From Novosphingobium sp. Gsoil 351 (GTDB taxonomy: Bacteria > Pseudomonadota > Alphaproteobacteria > Sphingomonadales > Sphingomonadaceae): a DNA stretch of 64,000 bases. The position numbers and the translations under genes were made by a program. Positions 34,255 through 42,973 of this stretch are shown piece by piece (positions within the stretch are counted from its first letter, which is position 1; each line of letters starts with the position of its first letter). The stretch covers positions 3,315,501-3,379,500 of the forward strand of contig NZ_CP046120.1 in assembly GCF_009707465.1 (NCBI RefSeq). The letters are read 5' to 3'. The notes below the pieces were generated by a model that saw only the letters and a list, made by a program, of their open reading frames with translations, was not told the DNA's origin and made no database searches.

Positions 34255-35520
34255 ATGAGCCGCCGCTGGCTGCTCGTTGGGGCACTGCTGCTCGCCTACG
34301 CGGTGTCGTTTCTGGACCGCCAGATCGTCAATCTGCTGGTCGCCGACATAAAGGCCGACCTGGCTCTGAGCGACGCCCAGATCGGCCTGCTTCAGGGACC
34401 TGCCTTCGGAGTCTTCTACGCCCTGCTTGGGCTCCCGCTTGGATGGCTGGCGGACAAGGTGCATCGCCTGCGCCTGATCGCGGCCGGGATGGTGTTGTGG
34501 ACGACCATGACCGTGCTCGGCGGTTTCGCCGAAAGCTTTGCGCTGCTGTTCGTTTCGCGGGTCGGGGTCGGGATCGGCGAAGCCGCGCTGGTGCCCGCGG
34601 CGGTCTCGCTGCTCGCCGACAGCTTCGCGCCGCGCGACCGGGCGCTGCCCCTGGCGCTGTTCACCTCGGGCGTCTCGCTTGGCGCGGGGCTGGCGCTGGC
34701 AGCGGGGGGCGCGCTGATCGGGTGGGTCGAAACAGGGGGCGCAACCGTTCTGGCGGAGCGTCAGCCGTGGCAGGCGGTGCTGATCCTGGCCGGGATGGCC
34801 GGCCTGCCGCTGGCCGGCTTCCTGCCGTTCCTTGGCGAGCCAGAACGGCGCGAGCCTGCCGCCGCCGCGGCCGGCGGGCTAGGCAGGCACCTTCGCGCGC
34901 ATTCCGGCCTGTTTGCTGCGCTGCTGGCCGGGTCGGCGCCGCTCTATGTGTTCAGCAACGCCTTGGCGGCGTGGCTGCCCTCGCTGTTTCAGCGCGGTTT
35001 CGGGTGGACCGCAGGGTTCAGCGGGACGCGCTTGGGGCTGTTGATCCTGGTGAGCGCGCTGGCCGGTAACCTGCTGAGCGGATTGGCCGGGCGCTGGCGC
35101 GAGCGGGCGGGCCGCCGCGACGGGGCGTTGCAAGTAATGGCGGTGGGCGCGGTGACTCTGGTTCCACTGGCGGCGCTGACCCCGCTCGCAGCCTCGGCGA
35201 CGCTGGCGCAGGCCGGAACCGCGCTCAGCTATTTCGCGATCGCGCTGTGTTTCGGCGTGGCAACGACGGCCTTCGCCGCGGTTACCCCGGCGGAGCTGCG
35301 AGGACGGATGACCGCGCTGTATCTGATGATCGGCAACCTCGTCGGCCTCGGTCTTGGTCCGCCGGCGGTCGGCCTCATCCTCGATCGCGGGGTGGGCGAC
35401 CCGACCCCCGTCGGCGTCGCGCTGGCGCTGGTCGGGGCGGCGACGGTGCTGCCGGGCGCGATGCTCTTGTTGTGCGCGCTGCGCTGGCATCGCCAGGTGG
35501 CCGAGCTAATCGAGGAATGA
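34255..35520 (+). CDS. MFS transporter (spinster-like family)
   Basis: A 421-residue inner-membrane carrier with twelve predicted helices and the opening VGALLLAYAVSFLDRQIVNLLV typical of the spinster-like MFS group widespread in sphingomonad catabolic clusters. The family's loop motif is present (GLPLGWLADKVHRLRLIAAG). These carriers usually take up organic acids or steroid- and aromatic-type compounds. It is divergent from the IclR regulator and followed after one base by a SUMF1 lipoprotein gene, so the two are co-transcribed. Confidence 0.92.
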   Translation: MSRRWLLVGALLLAYAVSFLDRQIVNLLVADIKADLALSDAQIGLLQGPAFGVFYALLGLPLGWLADKVHRLRLIAAGMVLWTTMTVLGGFAESFALLFVSRVGVGIGEAALVPAAVSLLADSFAPRDRALPLALFTSGVSLGAGLALAAGGALIGWVETGGATVLAERQPWQAVLILAGMAGLPLAGFLPFLGEPERREPAAAAAGGLGRHLRAHSGLFAALLAGSAPLYVFSNALAAWLPSLFQRGFGWTAGFSGTRLGLLILVSALAGNLLSGLAGRWRERAGRRDGALQVMAVGAVTLVPLAALTPLAASATLAQAGTALSYFAIALCFGVATTAFAAVTPAELRGRMTALYLMIGNLVGLGLGPPAVGLILDRGVGDPTPVGVALALVGAATVLPGAMLLLCALRWHRQVAELIEE

Positions 35521-35521
35521 C

Positions 35522-36469
35522 ATGGGACTGAAAAAGTTCGCAGCCGCTCTGACCGTGGTGGGATCGGCGTTGAGCCTGAGCGCCTGTGCGACACCCCGGG
35601 CGAGCGTGTCGAGCGCGGCAGTACCCGCGATGATCCGCGTTCCCGCCGGGCACTTCGTCGCGGGAAGCGAGCCGGCCGAAACCGACGCCGTGCACTATCC
35701 GGCCGAAAACGCTCGCCGCGAACAGCCCGCCCGCGCGGTTGCGATCGAGCGAGGCTTCGCGATCGGGCGTACTGAAGTCACGCGCGGCCAATTTGCGCGG
35801 TTCGCTGCTGAAACCGGGTGGAAGCCCGACGGCCCGTGCAGCTTCCTGCCCGACGGCATCGGCGGCAGATGGACCGCCGATGCCGCGCACGACTGGCGGC
35901 ACCCCGGCTTCGCCCAGACGGACGACCACCCGGTGGTCTGCGTCAATCTGGCCGATGCGACCGCCTATGCCGCATGGCTGAGTCGCCGCACAGGGCGGAG
36001 TTTCCGGCTCCCTTCCAACACCGAGTGGGAATACGCGGCCCGCGCCGGAATCCGGGCCGCGGCTCCGTGGGAAGCGAGCGCCGCAAATCCGTGCGCCTTC
36101 GGGAACTTGTCCGACCGCAGCCGGGCCTTCGCCCACAACCGCGGCGCGATCGACCCGGCGCTGTACTTCGCCTGCGACGCCGGCTTCGTTGGAACCGCGC
36201 CGGTGGCCTCGTTTCAGCCCAACGCCTGGGGTCTGCACGACGTGCTCGGCAACGTCTGGGAATGGACGCTCGACTGCCTGAATGCCGATCAGTCCGGCGC
36301 GCCGCAAACATCCGCGCCGCGCACTACCGGCGATTGCCGGTCGCACATCGATCGCGGCTCGTCGTGGGTAAATTCGCCGAAGTATGTGCGGTTTGCCGCG
36401 CAGCATCCCGATCTGGTCGAGGCGCGGACTTCGGTGCTCGGGTTCAGGCTGGTCGAGGACCTGCCATAA
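35522..36469 (+). CDS. SUMF1/FGE-domain lipoprotein (paralogue 4)
   Basis: A 315-residue protein with a lipoprotein signal ending in the lipobox LSAC (Cys22). The SUMF1 domain has IRVPAGHFVAGSEPAE, RTEVTRGQFARFAAETG, NLADATAYAAWLS, RLPSNTEWEYAARAG and WGLHDVLGNVWEWTLDC, ending LGFRLVEDLP. The C-terminal segment RGSSWVNSPKYVRFAAQ lacks the copper cysteines of sulfatase-activating FGE. Membrane anchoring and co-transcription with an MFS carrier suggest a periplasmic role linked to uptake. Its 3' end overlaps the convergent isochorismatase-fold gene by 26 bp. Confidence 0.87.
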   Translation: MGLKKFAAALTVVGSALSLSACATPRASVSSAAVPAMIRVPAGHFVAGSEPAETDAVHYPAENARREQPARAVAIERGFAIGRTEVTRGQFARFAAETGWKPDGPCSFLPDGIGGRWTADAAHDWRHPGFAQTDDHPVVCVNLADATAYAAWLSRRTGRSFRLPSNTEWEYAARAGIRAAAPWEASAANPCAFGNLSDRSRAFAHNRGAIDPALYFACDAGFVGTAPVASFQPNAWGLHDVLGNVWEWTLDCLNADQSGAPQTSAPRTTGDCRSHIDRGSSWVNSPKYVRFAAQHPDLVEARTSVLGFRLVEDLP

Positions 36470-37076
36470 GCTCGCAGGCGCGCTCCTCGCTGATCACTTC
36501 GGCATACTTGGCCTGAAGATCGAACAGGTTGGCCTCGTGCGGACCTTCGGCACGGTCGCCGCAGGCGTCGCGAACGACGAACGGTGCGAAACCGTGCTGA
36601 AGCGCATCGAGCGCACTGGCGCGGACGCAGCCGCTGGTTGAGAATCCGGTGATCAGCAGGCAGTCGATCCCCATCGCGGTGAGCATCGCGGCAAGCGCGG
36701 TGCCGAAGAATGCGGAAGGATACTGCTTGGTGATGACGACTTCGCCGCGTTCTGGCCCGAACCCGGCGGGAAAATCGCCGAGAGGATTGCCGTCGAGATA
36801 GGCGGCGAGCGCGGGAACCTTGCGGTAGAAAAGCCCGCCGTCGAGTCCGCCTGCGCTGTAGGCGACGCGGGTGAAGACGGCGGGCACGTTGGCCGCGCGC
36901 GCCGCCGCCAGCAGCCGAAGGTTGCTGGCGAGCGCGCTTTCAACCCCGGCGTAGAGCGGCGAGGCGGGATCGAGGTAAGCGTTGCAGACATCGACCATCA
37001 GCAGCGCAGGCCGCTTGCCGAAGTCGAGCCGCCCGTCGAACCCCGCGGCGGCGTAGTCCGCTTCGAGTTCGCTCAT
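36444..37076 (-). CDS. Isochorismatase-family cysteine amidohydrolase (N-carbamoylsarcosine amidase-like)
   Basis: A 210-residue protein; the start MSELEADYAAAG at 37076 overlaps the HyuB stop (ATGA). The catalytic triad of the family is visible: Asp29 in LLMVDVCNAY, Lys117 in VVITKQYPSAF and Cys150 in TGFSTSGCVRAS, and the non-proline cis-peptide neighbourhood is preserved. This group includes N-carbamoylsarcosine amidohydrolase, which acts directly after N-methylhydantoin amidohydrolase (a HyuAB-type enzyme) in creatinine breakdown. Its position as the last gene of a HyuAB operon fits removal of a carbamoyl group from the opened ring. Confidence 0.88.
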   Translation of the reverse strand: MSELEADYAAAGFDGRLDFGKRPALLMVDVCNAYLDPASPLYAGVESALASNLRLLAAARAANVPAVFTRVAYSAGGLDGGLFYRKVPALAAYLDGNPLGDFPAGFGPERGEVVITKQYPSAFFGTALAAMLTAMGIDCLLITGFSTSGCVRASALDALQHGFAPFVVRDACGDRAEGPHEANLFDLQAKYAEVISEERACELMAGPRPA

Positions 37077-38977
37077 TCGGCGGCTTCGGCCAGTTCCGGG
37101 GCGGGTTGCGGCGCAGCGCGGCCCTTCCACACCGGCGGCTTGGGCGCGGGCAGGCCGGTTTCGGCGAGCGAATTCCTGCGCAAGTCATCGATCGATGGGC
37201 CGTAGCTGAACGTGGGCAGATCGCCCTGGCGTCCGGCGCGCAAGTCATCTCTCAGTTGCGCGGTTGCTGCTGCATCGACCGCGCCGTCCTGCAGTACCAC
37301 GCCATAGGCGCGCGCGCCTTTCACGCTCACCAGTCCCTGGACCACCTCCTTGGCGACCAGCGCCGGATCGCGTTCCAACGGATCGCCCCAGCCGGCGCCG
37401 CCCCAGGTGATGAAGTCGAGTTCGTCGCCGGCCGAGACGACGATGTCTTCCTGCTTGTTGCCGACGATCTCTTGGCTGCCATCGGCTTTGCGCAGGATCT
37501 TGGTCGCCCGTGCGCCAGGTTCGCCGCCGTTGACCCCCCACGGCGGCACGAACCAGCGGTCGTCGTGGATCGCGATTTCCCCGTCCTCGAGGAACCGGTA
37601 GGTCATCAATATGCCGTTGCCACCGCGGTGCAGCCCGGCGCCGCCGCTGTCGGGCACGGTTTCGTAACGCTCGATCCGCAGCGGGAAGTAGCGTTCGAGG
37701 AACTCGTTGGGGACGTTGGTGAAGTTGGGCCACAGGCTATGCCCGTCGGGCCCGTCGCCCATCGGGCGGCCCGGGATACCGCCGAAGCCGATCTGGAACA
37801 GCTGAAACCATTCGCCGTCCGGCTTGGCGCCCGAATAGAACAAGTGCGGGCTGGAACTGAACCCGGCGGCGCAGAGGAATTCGGGTGTCTTCTGGCCGAG
37901 CAGCCCGGCGAGGATGTCGAACAGGCGGCCCAGCGCATGCGTCCGGCCCGAGAGCGCGGCGGGGAACTTCGGCTTGAGCAGCGATCCTTCAGGGATGCGG
38001 ACGTCGATCAGGTCGTAATAGCCGTCGTTGAACAGGATCTGCGGATCGAACACCATGATCATGTAGATGCCGAAGAACATCCGCATCATGTTCTCGTTGA
38101 GCAGGAAGTTGATGCTGCCGCGGCTCTGCGGGTCGGTGCCGGCGAAGTCGAGAACGACACGGCCGTTCTCGCGCCACATCGTGCACTTGATCTTGTAGGG
38201 ACCGAAGCCGAGCCCGTCGTCGCAGATGTAGTCCTCGAAGCTGACCGGCTCCTCGCCGATCGCCTGTTCGATCAGGCTCTTCATCGCGCGGTGGTTGCGT
38301 GCCAGCAGGTTTTCGCAGGCCGAGACAAACACGTCGTCGCCGAACCGCTCGGCCATCTCGATCACCCGGCGCGAGGCGACGCGGCAGGCGGCGATCAGCG
38401 CGTTGAGATCGGCGCGGCACCATTCGGGGGTGCGGGTCTGGTGCATGACCAGCGCGATCAGGTCCTCGTTGTAGACGCCCTGCTTCCAGATCTTGACCGG
38501 AGGTATGCGGACGCCTTCCTGGAAGATGCTGGTCGCATCGATCGGCATCGAGCCGGCGACCTTGCCGCCGATATCCGACTGGTGCCCGAACATGGACGTG
38601 TAGGCGATCAGGCGCCCGTCCTTGAACACTGGCAGCAGCACCAGCCAGTCGTTGGAGTGGCTGATCGCGCCCTGGACCGAGTAGGGATCGGACAGGAAGA
38701 TCATGTCGCCGTCCTCGACCGTCCCCGCATAGCCGTCGAGGAACGGGCCGATGTAGCTGCCGAACTGGCCGACGATCATCCGTCCCTTGTGGTCGGCGAT
38801 CAGCGGGAAAGCGTCACCCTGCTCGCGGATGCCGGGCGACATCGCGGTGCGCACCAACGTGGTGTCCATCTCGACGCGCGCGTTGCGCAGCGCGTTCTCG
38901 ATGATGTCGAGCGTGACCGGGTCGATCGCGACCTGGGCGAAGGGGGTGGTGTTGGCTTGGATGATCGTGGCTGGCAT
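37073..38977 (-). CDS. hyuB: Hydantoinase B/oxoprolinase family subunit
   Basis: A 634-residue HyuB-type subunit. Conserved segments are VDPVTLDIIENALRNARVEM near the start, GDMIFLSDPYSVQGAISHSND, RVVLDFAGTDPQSRGSIN and the C-terminal GAGLHRGGNGI and WGVNGGEPGARA. With HyuA it forms an ATP-dependent enzyme that opens cyclic amides (N-methylhydantoin, 5-oxoproline) or, in related acetone/acetophenone carboxylases, fixes bicarbonate. It follows HyuA after 10 bp and overlaps the amidohydrolase downstream. Which reaction applies cannot be decided from sequence; the downstream amidase favours ring opening. Confidence 0.93.
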   Translation of the reverse strand: MPATIIQANTTPFAQVAIDPVTLDIIENALRNARVEMDTTLVRTAMSPGIREQGDAFPLIADHKGRMIVGQFGSYIGPFLDGYAGTVEDGDMIFLSDPYSVQGAISHSNDWLVLLPVFKDGRLIAYTSMFGHQSDIGGKVAGSMPIDATSIFQEGVRIPPVKIWKQGVYNEDLIALVMHQTRTPEWCRADLNALIAACRVASRRVIEMAERFGDDVFVSACENLLARNHRAMKSLIEQAIGEEPVSFEDYICDDGLGFGPYKIKCTMWRENGRVVLDFAGTDPQSRGSINFLLNENMMRMFFGIYMIMVFDPQILFNDGYYDLIDVRIPEGSLLKPKFPAALSGRTHALGRLFDILAGLLGQKTPEFLCAAGFSSSPHLFYSGAKPDGEWFQLFQIGFGGIPGRPMGDGPDGHSLWPNFTNVPNEFLERYFPLRIERYETVPDSGGAGLHRGGNGILMTYRFLEDGEIAIHDDRWFVPPWGVNGGEPGARATKILRKADGSQEIVGNKQEDIVVSAGDELDFITWGGAGWGDPLERDPALVAKEVVQGLVSVKGARAYGVVLQDGAVDAAATAQLRDDLRAGRQGDLPTFSYGPSIDDLRRNSLAETGLPAPKPPVWKGRAAPQPAPELAEAAE

Positions 38978-38987
38978 TGCTCTCGCC

Positions 38988-41036
38988 TCAAACCGGAGTG
39001 ATCATGATGTTGCCGAACGCATCGACGGTGCCGATGTGGCGGGTCTCGATCAGCGTGGTCGAATCCATCTCGGTAACCACCGCCGGGCCGGGGATCACGT
39101 CGCCCTGGCGCAGCAGCGCGCGGTCGTAGACCGCGGCCGCCTGGACCGCCCCGTCCATCCACACCTCGTGGTCGCGCAATTTGGCGGCGGCGGCGCTGCC
39201 GTCGCCCTTCGGCAGCTCGTGGCTGGGTAGATCGAGCGCCCGGCCCAGCGCGACCGCGCGCAAGTTCACCAGCTCGTGCTCGGCGTCCATGTTGAAGGTG
39301 AACAGGCGGCGGTGCTCCTCGTCGAAGCGGTCGGCGAGGTGCTGCAGGCCGCCGGACTCCAGATCGGCGAGGTCGATCGTCATCGGCACTTCGAACGCCT
39401 GCCCGGAATAACGCAAGTCGACCTCGAAGCTGGTCTCGATCTCGCTTGGCGGAATGCCGTCGCCGATCAGCTCGGCGCGGACTTGCGCGTCCATCTCTCG
39501 CAGCAGCCCGGCGACCTCGGCGGTGCTGGTGGCCGAGCGGCGCTTCGACAGGGACCGCGCGGTCTCGGTGCGCATCCGGGTGGTCGCATCTCCCAGCGCG
39601 CACAGCACCCCGGGCGAAACCGGCGAGACCGCGGGATAACTGCCCATCAGCCGCGCCACCGCGTTGACGTGGAGCGGACCCGCGCCGCCGAAGCCCATCA
39701 GCGCGAAATCGCGTGGGTCGTAGCCCTGTTGAACGCTGATCATCCGCAGCGCGCCGAACATGTTCTCGTTGACGATGTCGATGATCCCGCGCGCGGCGGC
39801 CATCAGCTCGATCCCTAGCTTGTCGGCGATCGTCTGGACCGCCTTCTTGGCGCCCTCGCGATCGAGCTTGAAGGTTCCGCCCAGCAGGTTCTCGGGCAAG
39901 TAACCCAGCACCACGTTGGCGTCGGTCACGGTCGGTTCGGTCCCGCCCTTGCCGTAGGCGACCGGCCCGGGCACCGCGCCCGCTGATTGCGGCCCTACCC
40001 GCAAGGCGCCAGTCAGCTCGGGCACGTAGGCGATTGACCCGCCGCCCGCGCCAACGGTCTTGACGTCCAATGACGAGGCGCGGACCGAGAGGTGCCCGAC
40101 TTCGGTGGTCCGCACCCGCCGCGGCTCGCCATGCTCGATCAGCGCGACGTCGGTCGAAGTGCCTCCGACATCGAGCGTCAGGATGTTCTTGAGCCCGGCG
40201 TTCTTGGCCACCCACAGCGCGCCAGTCACGCCCCCTGCGGGACCCGACATCAGCAGCGCGACCGGATGCTCCTCGCTCTTCTGCGAGCTCATCAGCCCGC
40301 CATCGGAGCGCAACAGCGACAGCCTCCCATTCATCTCGACCTTCTCGAGCTTGTCGCGGAGCGAGCGGACATAACGCCCGACCACCGGACGCACCGCGGC
40401 GTTGGCGACGGTGGTCAAAGTGCGCTCGTATTCCTGCATCTCGGGCAGGACGACGTGGCTGAGCGAGACTGGAATGTTGGGCAGGATCTCGGCGGCCAAC
40501 TCGGCGACACGCAACTCGTGCGCGCCGTTGAGGTAGGCGTTCATCAGGCTGACCGTCAGCGCCTCGATCCCCTGGCCCTTGAGCCGCACCAGCGCGGCGC
40601 GGATGTCGTCGTCGTCGATCGGGCGGACTTCGAGGCCGAACGCGTCCATCCGGCCCTTGATCTCGACCGTGTCCTCCAGCTTGGCCAACGGCTCGGGCTT
40701 GGGCCAGACGATCCATCCCGCCAGCCCGCCGGGCACGAAGCTGCGCGCGATCTGCATGATCTGGCGATAGCCTTGCGTGGTCACCAACCCGACCCGCGCG
40801 CCCTTGCCCTCGAGCACCGCATTGGTCGCCACGGTGGTGCCGTGAAGGAACACCTCGATCTCGCCCGGAGTGACCCCGGCGATCTTGCAGACTTCTTCTA
40901 CCCCGTTGAGGATCCCTTCCGAACTGTCATGCGGGGTCGACGGCGTCTTGGTCCGCCAGGAACTGCCGCTGTCGTCGTCGAACAGCAACAAGTCGGTGAA
41001 CGTTCCGCCGACATCTACCCCCAGCCGATAACCCAT
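38988..41036 (-). CDS. hyuA: Hydantoinase A/oxoprolinase family subunit (ATP-binding)
   Basis: A 682-residue HyuA-type subunit with the actin/hexokinase-like ATPase fold: phosphate loop DVGGTFTDLLLFDD at residues 8-21, HGTTVATNAVLEGKGARVGL, GPAGGVTGALWVAKNAG, second phosphate motif LDVGGTSTDVALI and MGFGGAGPLHVNAVA. It phosphorylates the amide or enolate for its HyuB partner. It starts 2 bp after the methyltransferase stop. Length and motif order are normal, so the subunit should be functional. Confidence 0.94.
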   Translation of the reverse strand: MGYRLGVDVGGTFTDLLLFDDDSGSSWRTKTPSTPHDSSEGILNGVEEVCKIAGVTPGEIEVFLHGTTVATNAVLEGKGARVGLVTTQGYRQIMQIARSFVPGGLAGWIVWPKPEPLAKLEDTVEIKGRMDAFGLEVRPIDDDDIRAALVRLKGQGIEALTVSLMNAYLNGAHELRVAELAAEILPNIPVSLSHVVLPEMQEYERTLTTVANAAVRPVVGRYVRSLRDKLEKVEMNGRLSLLRSDGGLMSSQKSEEHPVALLMSGPAGGVTGALWVAKNAGLKNILTLDVGGTSTDVALIEHGEPRRVRTTEVGHLSVRASSLDVKTVGAGGGSIAYVPELTGALRVGPQSAGAVPGPVAYGKGGTEPTVTDANVVLGYLPENLLGGTFKLDREGAKKAVQTIADKLGIELMAAARGIIDIVNENMFGALRMISVQQGYDPRDFALMGFGGAGPLHVNAVARLMGSYPAVSPVSPGVLCALGDATTRMRTETARSLSKRRSATSTAEVAGLLREMDAQVRAELIGDGIPPSEIETSFEVDLRYSGQAFEVPMTIDLADLESGGLQHLADRFDEEHRRLFTFNMDAEHELVNLRAVALGRALDLPSHELPKGDGSAAAAKLRDHEVWMDGAVQAAAVYDRALLRQGDVIPGPAVVTEMDSTTLIETRHIGTVDAFGNIMITPV

Positions 41037-41038
41037 GC

Positions 41039-42148
41039 TCAGTCCTTTACAGCGCCGACCAACGTAATCGGCGGCAGTTGTCCCTTGAGATACACCGGCT
41101 CGCGCTCGCCGCGGAAATAGCTTTCCTCGGCGAACCCGGCCTCGACCAGCGCCGCCTTGTAATCGAGCATCCGAAACTGGGCCGAGAACGGCTCATTGGC
41201 ATTGTTGCCGAACCAACTGGTCATATGGCTTTCGAAGGGGTCGTGCGCAGGGGTGCCACCATCGTGCAACGTTATGCCCCCGCGCGCAAGTAGGCGGTGG
41301 GCCTCCTTGAACAGACCCTTGATCACTGGGACCGGGCACTCATGGGTCACCAGCATCGACGTCACCAGATCGAAATGGCCGTCGGGGAAGTCCGTCGCGG
41401 TCCCATCCTGCTGACTGAAATGAACCCCGACGCCCAGGCTCTCGGCGCGACCGTGGGCGTAGCGTACTTGCGGGCCGCCCACGTCGATGCCGTGGACTTC
41501 GGCATCGGGAAACGCCTGCTTCCACGGCACCGTGGTAAAGCCCGGGCCACAGCCGACGTCGAGAATGCGGTGGGGTTTGAAATCGGGGTAGTTCTCGCGC
41601 ACCCAGGCCGCCATCGCGACGCCAAGCGCTTCGTTCTGGTCGCCGAGTCCGCCGAACGCGAACACGTGCACCCCGCGGTCGTAGAGTGCCCCCGCGAAGA
41701 CGTCGTCCTCGCCAAGTTCGGTATGGAAATTGCCCGGCATCACGTGAATGTCGACCGCGTCGATATAGCGCGGGATCGGCAAGTCCGGATTGGACCGCAC
41801 CGTGCCCAGCGCGCCGGGCTTGGGCTTGGCGCGCTCGACCAGCTCGGGCAACTGACGCTCGACGCTCTCGCCGACGGTATCCCAAACCAGTTCCTGCGCC
41901 GCTCGGCCGACGGCGTTCATGCCGCGATAGTAGAAGCTGGATTGCAGCAGTTGCGCAGCTTCCTTGGCGTTCTTGGGCTTGCGGCCGTGCTTGGCTTCGA
42001 ACGCGGGCAGTAGCGCCTTGCTGTAAAGCGTGCGGGTGCCGGGAAATAGGTCCGTGGTGAACTTCTTACGCAGGCTCGCGCAGAAATCGGCGCGGGCGGC
42101 CTCGTCGTGGTTCATCGACGGGAGCATGGCGTGAGGGGTCTGGAACAT
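41039..42148 (-). CDS. Class I SAM-dependent methyltransferase
   Basis: A 369-residue protein; start MFQTPHAMLPSMNHDE at 42148. The N-terminal 130 residues are helical with no recognised domain. The Rossmann-fold methyltransferase core begins at about residue 200 with RILDVGCGPGFTTVPWKQAF (motif I), then EVHGIDVGG (motif II), DFPDGHFDLVTSMLVTHE (motif IV) and AHRLLARGGITLHDGG (motif post-I/V). The substrate is unknown. Lying between an HbpS-like gene and HyuA in one operon, it may methylate or demethylate the cyclic substrate or its product; methyltransferases are not a standard part of hydantoinase operons. Confidence 0.88.
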   Translation of the reverse strand: MFQTPHAMLPSMNHDEAARADFCASLRKKFTTDLFPGTRTLYSKALLPAFEAKHGRKPKNAKEAAQLLQSSFYYRGMNAVGRAAQELVWDTVGESVERQLPELVERAKPKPGALGTVRSNPDLPIPRYIDAVDIHVMPGNFHTELGEDDVFAGALYDRGVHVFAFGGLGDQNEALGVAMAAWVRENYPDFKPHRILDVGCGPGFTTVPWKQAFPDAEVHGIDVGGPQVRYAHGRAESLGVGVHFSQQDGTATDFPDGHFDLVTSMLVTHECPVPVIKGLFKEAHRLLARGGITLHDGGTPAHDPFESHMTSWFGNNANEPFSAQFRMLDYKAALVEAGFAEESYFRGEREPVYLKGQLPPITLVGAVKD

Positions 42149-42173
42149 GGGTTTTGCTCGCTTCGTTCGAAAG

Positions 42174-42593
42174 TCAGGGCAGGGCAGTAAGGCCGGCAGC
42201 TTCGACCGCTTGGCGGATAAGCGTGTCGTCGACTTCGGGCATTCCGCCGGATATCGCCGCGGCACCGACGGTCACGCCATCGTGTTGGATAACCACGCCG
42301 CCGCCCAACGGCAAGAACGCGCCGCCGGTCGCGCCGTTCAGCGAGGCGACCCCGCAGGGATCTACGAATGTCTTGCTCAACAGCCACGAACTGCGGTTGA
42401 AGCCCAGCGCGGTGCGCGCCTTGCCCAGCGCGGTGTCGACCCCGAAGATGCCCTGCGCATCGCTGCGCATCGCGAGGCGGACATGACCGCCGGGGTCGGT
42501 GACGACCACGCTCATCACCATCAACCCCTGCTTCTCACCCTCGGCAAACGCCACGCGGGCGATTTCCTGCGCGGTGCCAAGCTTCACGCTCAT
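42174..42593 (-). CDS. HbpS/GlcG-like (DUF336) protein
   Basis: A 139-residue protein of the GlcG/HbpS family: AQEIARVAFAEGEKQGLMVMSVVV, DPGGHVRLAMRSDAQ, the signature LGKARTALGFNRSS, then GGGVVIQHDGVTVGAAAISGG and a terminal DDTLIRQAVEAAG. Members bind haem or corrinoid-like ligands, or accompany diol/glycolate utilisation; the biochemical role is often unknown. It overlaps the small upstream gene (ATGA) and lies 25 bp ahead of the methyltransferase in the HyuAB operon. Confidence 0.88.
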   Translation of the reverse strand: MSVKLGTAQEIARVAFAEGEKQGLMVMSVVVTDPGGHVRLAMRSDAQGIFGVDTALGKARTALGFNRSSWLLSKTFVDPCGVASLNGATGGAFLPLGGGVVIQHDGVTVGAAAISGGMPEVDDTLIRQAVEAAGLTALP

Positions 42594-42919
42594 GCTTCGT
42601 CTCCCGCCGTGGCATCGCGCTCTTCGGTGATTGGGCGGAGCACGCGGGCGAGCATCGCCTGGCGGTTGGATTCGCGAGCCAGATGGCGTTCGGGCGTCAA
42701 TTCATAGGCTTCGATCGCCGCGCTGGTCGGCTGGCCCCCAAGTTCGACGACGGCTTCGGCGGTGTCGAGCCGGTCGCGCAAGGCCGAAACTTCCGACAGC
42801 AGGTTGACCAGCATCAGCATCACCTTGTCGATGTCGTCCGGCTGGAGATAGCGCGGGCGCGCCTGGCCCTTGGCGGTTCGCCGTCGCGGCTGAAAGCGGG
42901 TGGTGGTTTCGGCTTGCAT
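42590..42919 (-). CDS. Small charged protein leading the HyuAB operon
   Basis: A 109-residue protein I cannot assign. The N-terminus is basic (RFQPRRRTAKGQARPRYLQ). The middle is helical with heptad-like leucines (VMLMLVNLLSEVSALRDRLDTAEAVVELGG), suggesting a short coiled coil, and the C-terminus is acidic. No signal peptide or membrane segment is seen. The tight coupling to the HbpS-like gene and its first position suggest an accessory subunit, perhaps analogous to the small subunits of acetone or acetophenone carboxylases, which is speculation. The 14-bp shared motif lies 55-68 bp upstream. Confidence 0.7.
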   Translation of the reverse strand: MQAETTTRFQPRRRTAKGQARPRYLQPDDIDKVMLMLVNLLSEVSALRDRLDTAEAVVELGGQPTSAAIEAYELTPERHLARESNRQAMLARVLRPITEERDATAGDEA

Positions 42920-42973
42920 GACGCCACTTCTAGAAGGTTGCAGGGTCGCGGAAACGCCGCAATCGGCAAAACC

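Noticed and set aside
37106..39001. 631-codon open frame antisense to HyuB
   Set aside because: It mirrors HyuB codon for codon and has low-complexity charged composition. HyuB has all family motifs, so the antisense frame is not a gene.
36444..42919. Acetone carboxylase operon
   Set aside because: The zinc-containing gamma subunit and the activator typical of acetone carboxylase are absent, and a Cys amidohydrolase ends the operon. A carboxylase role is left open only as an alternative.
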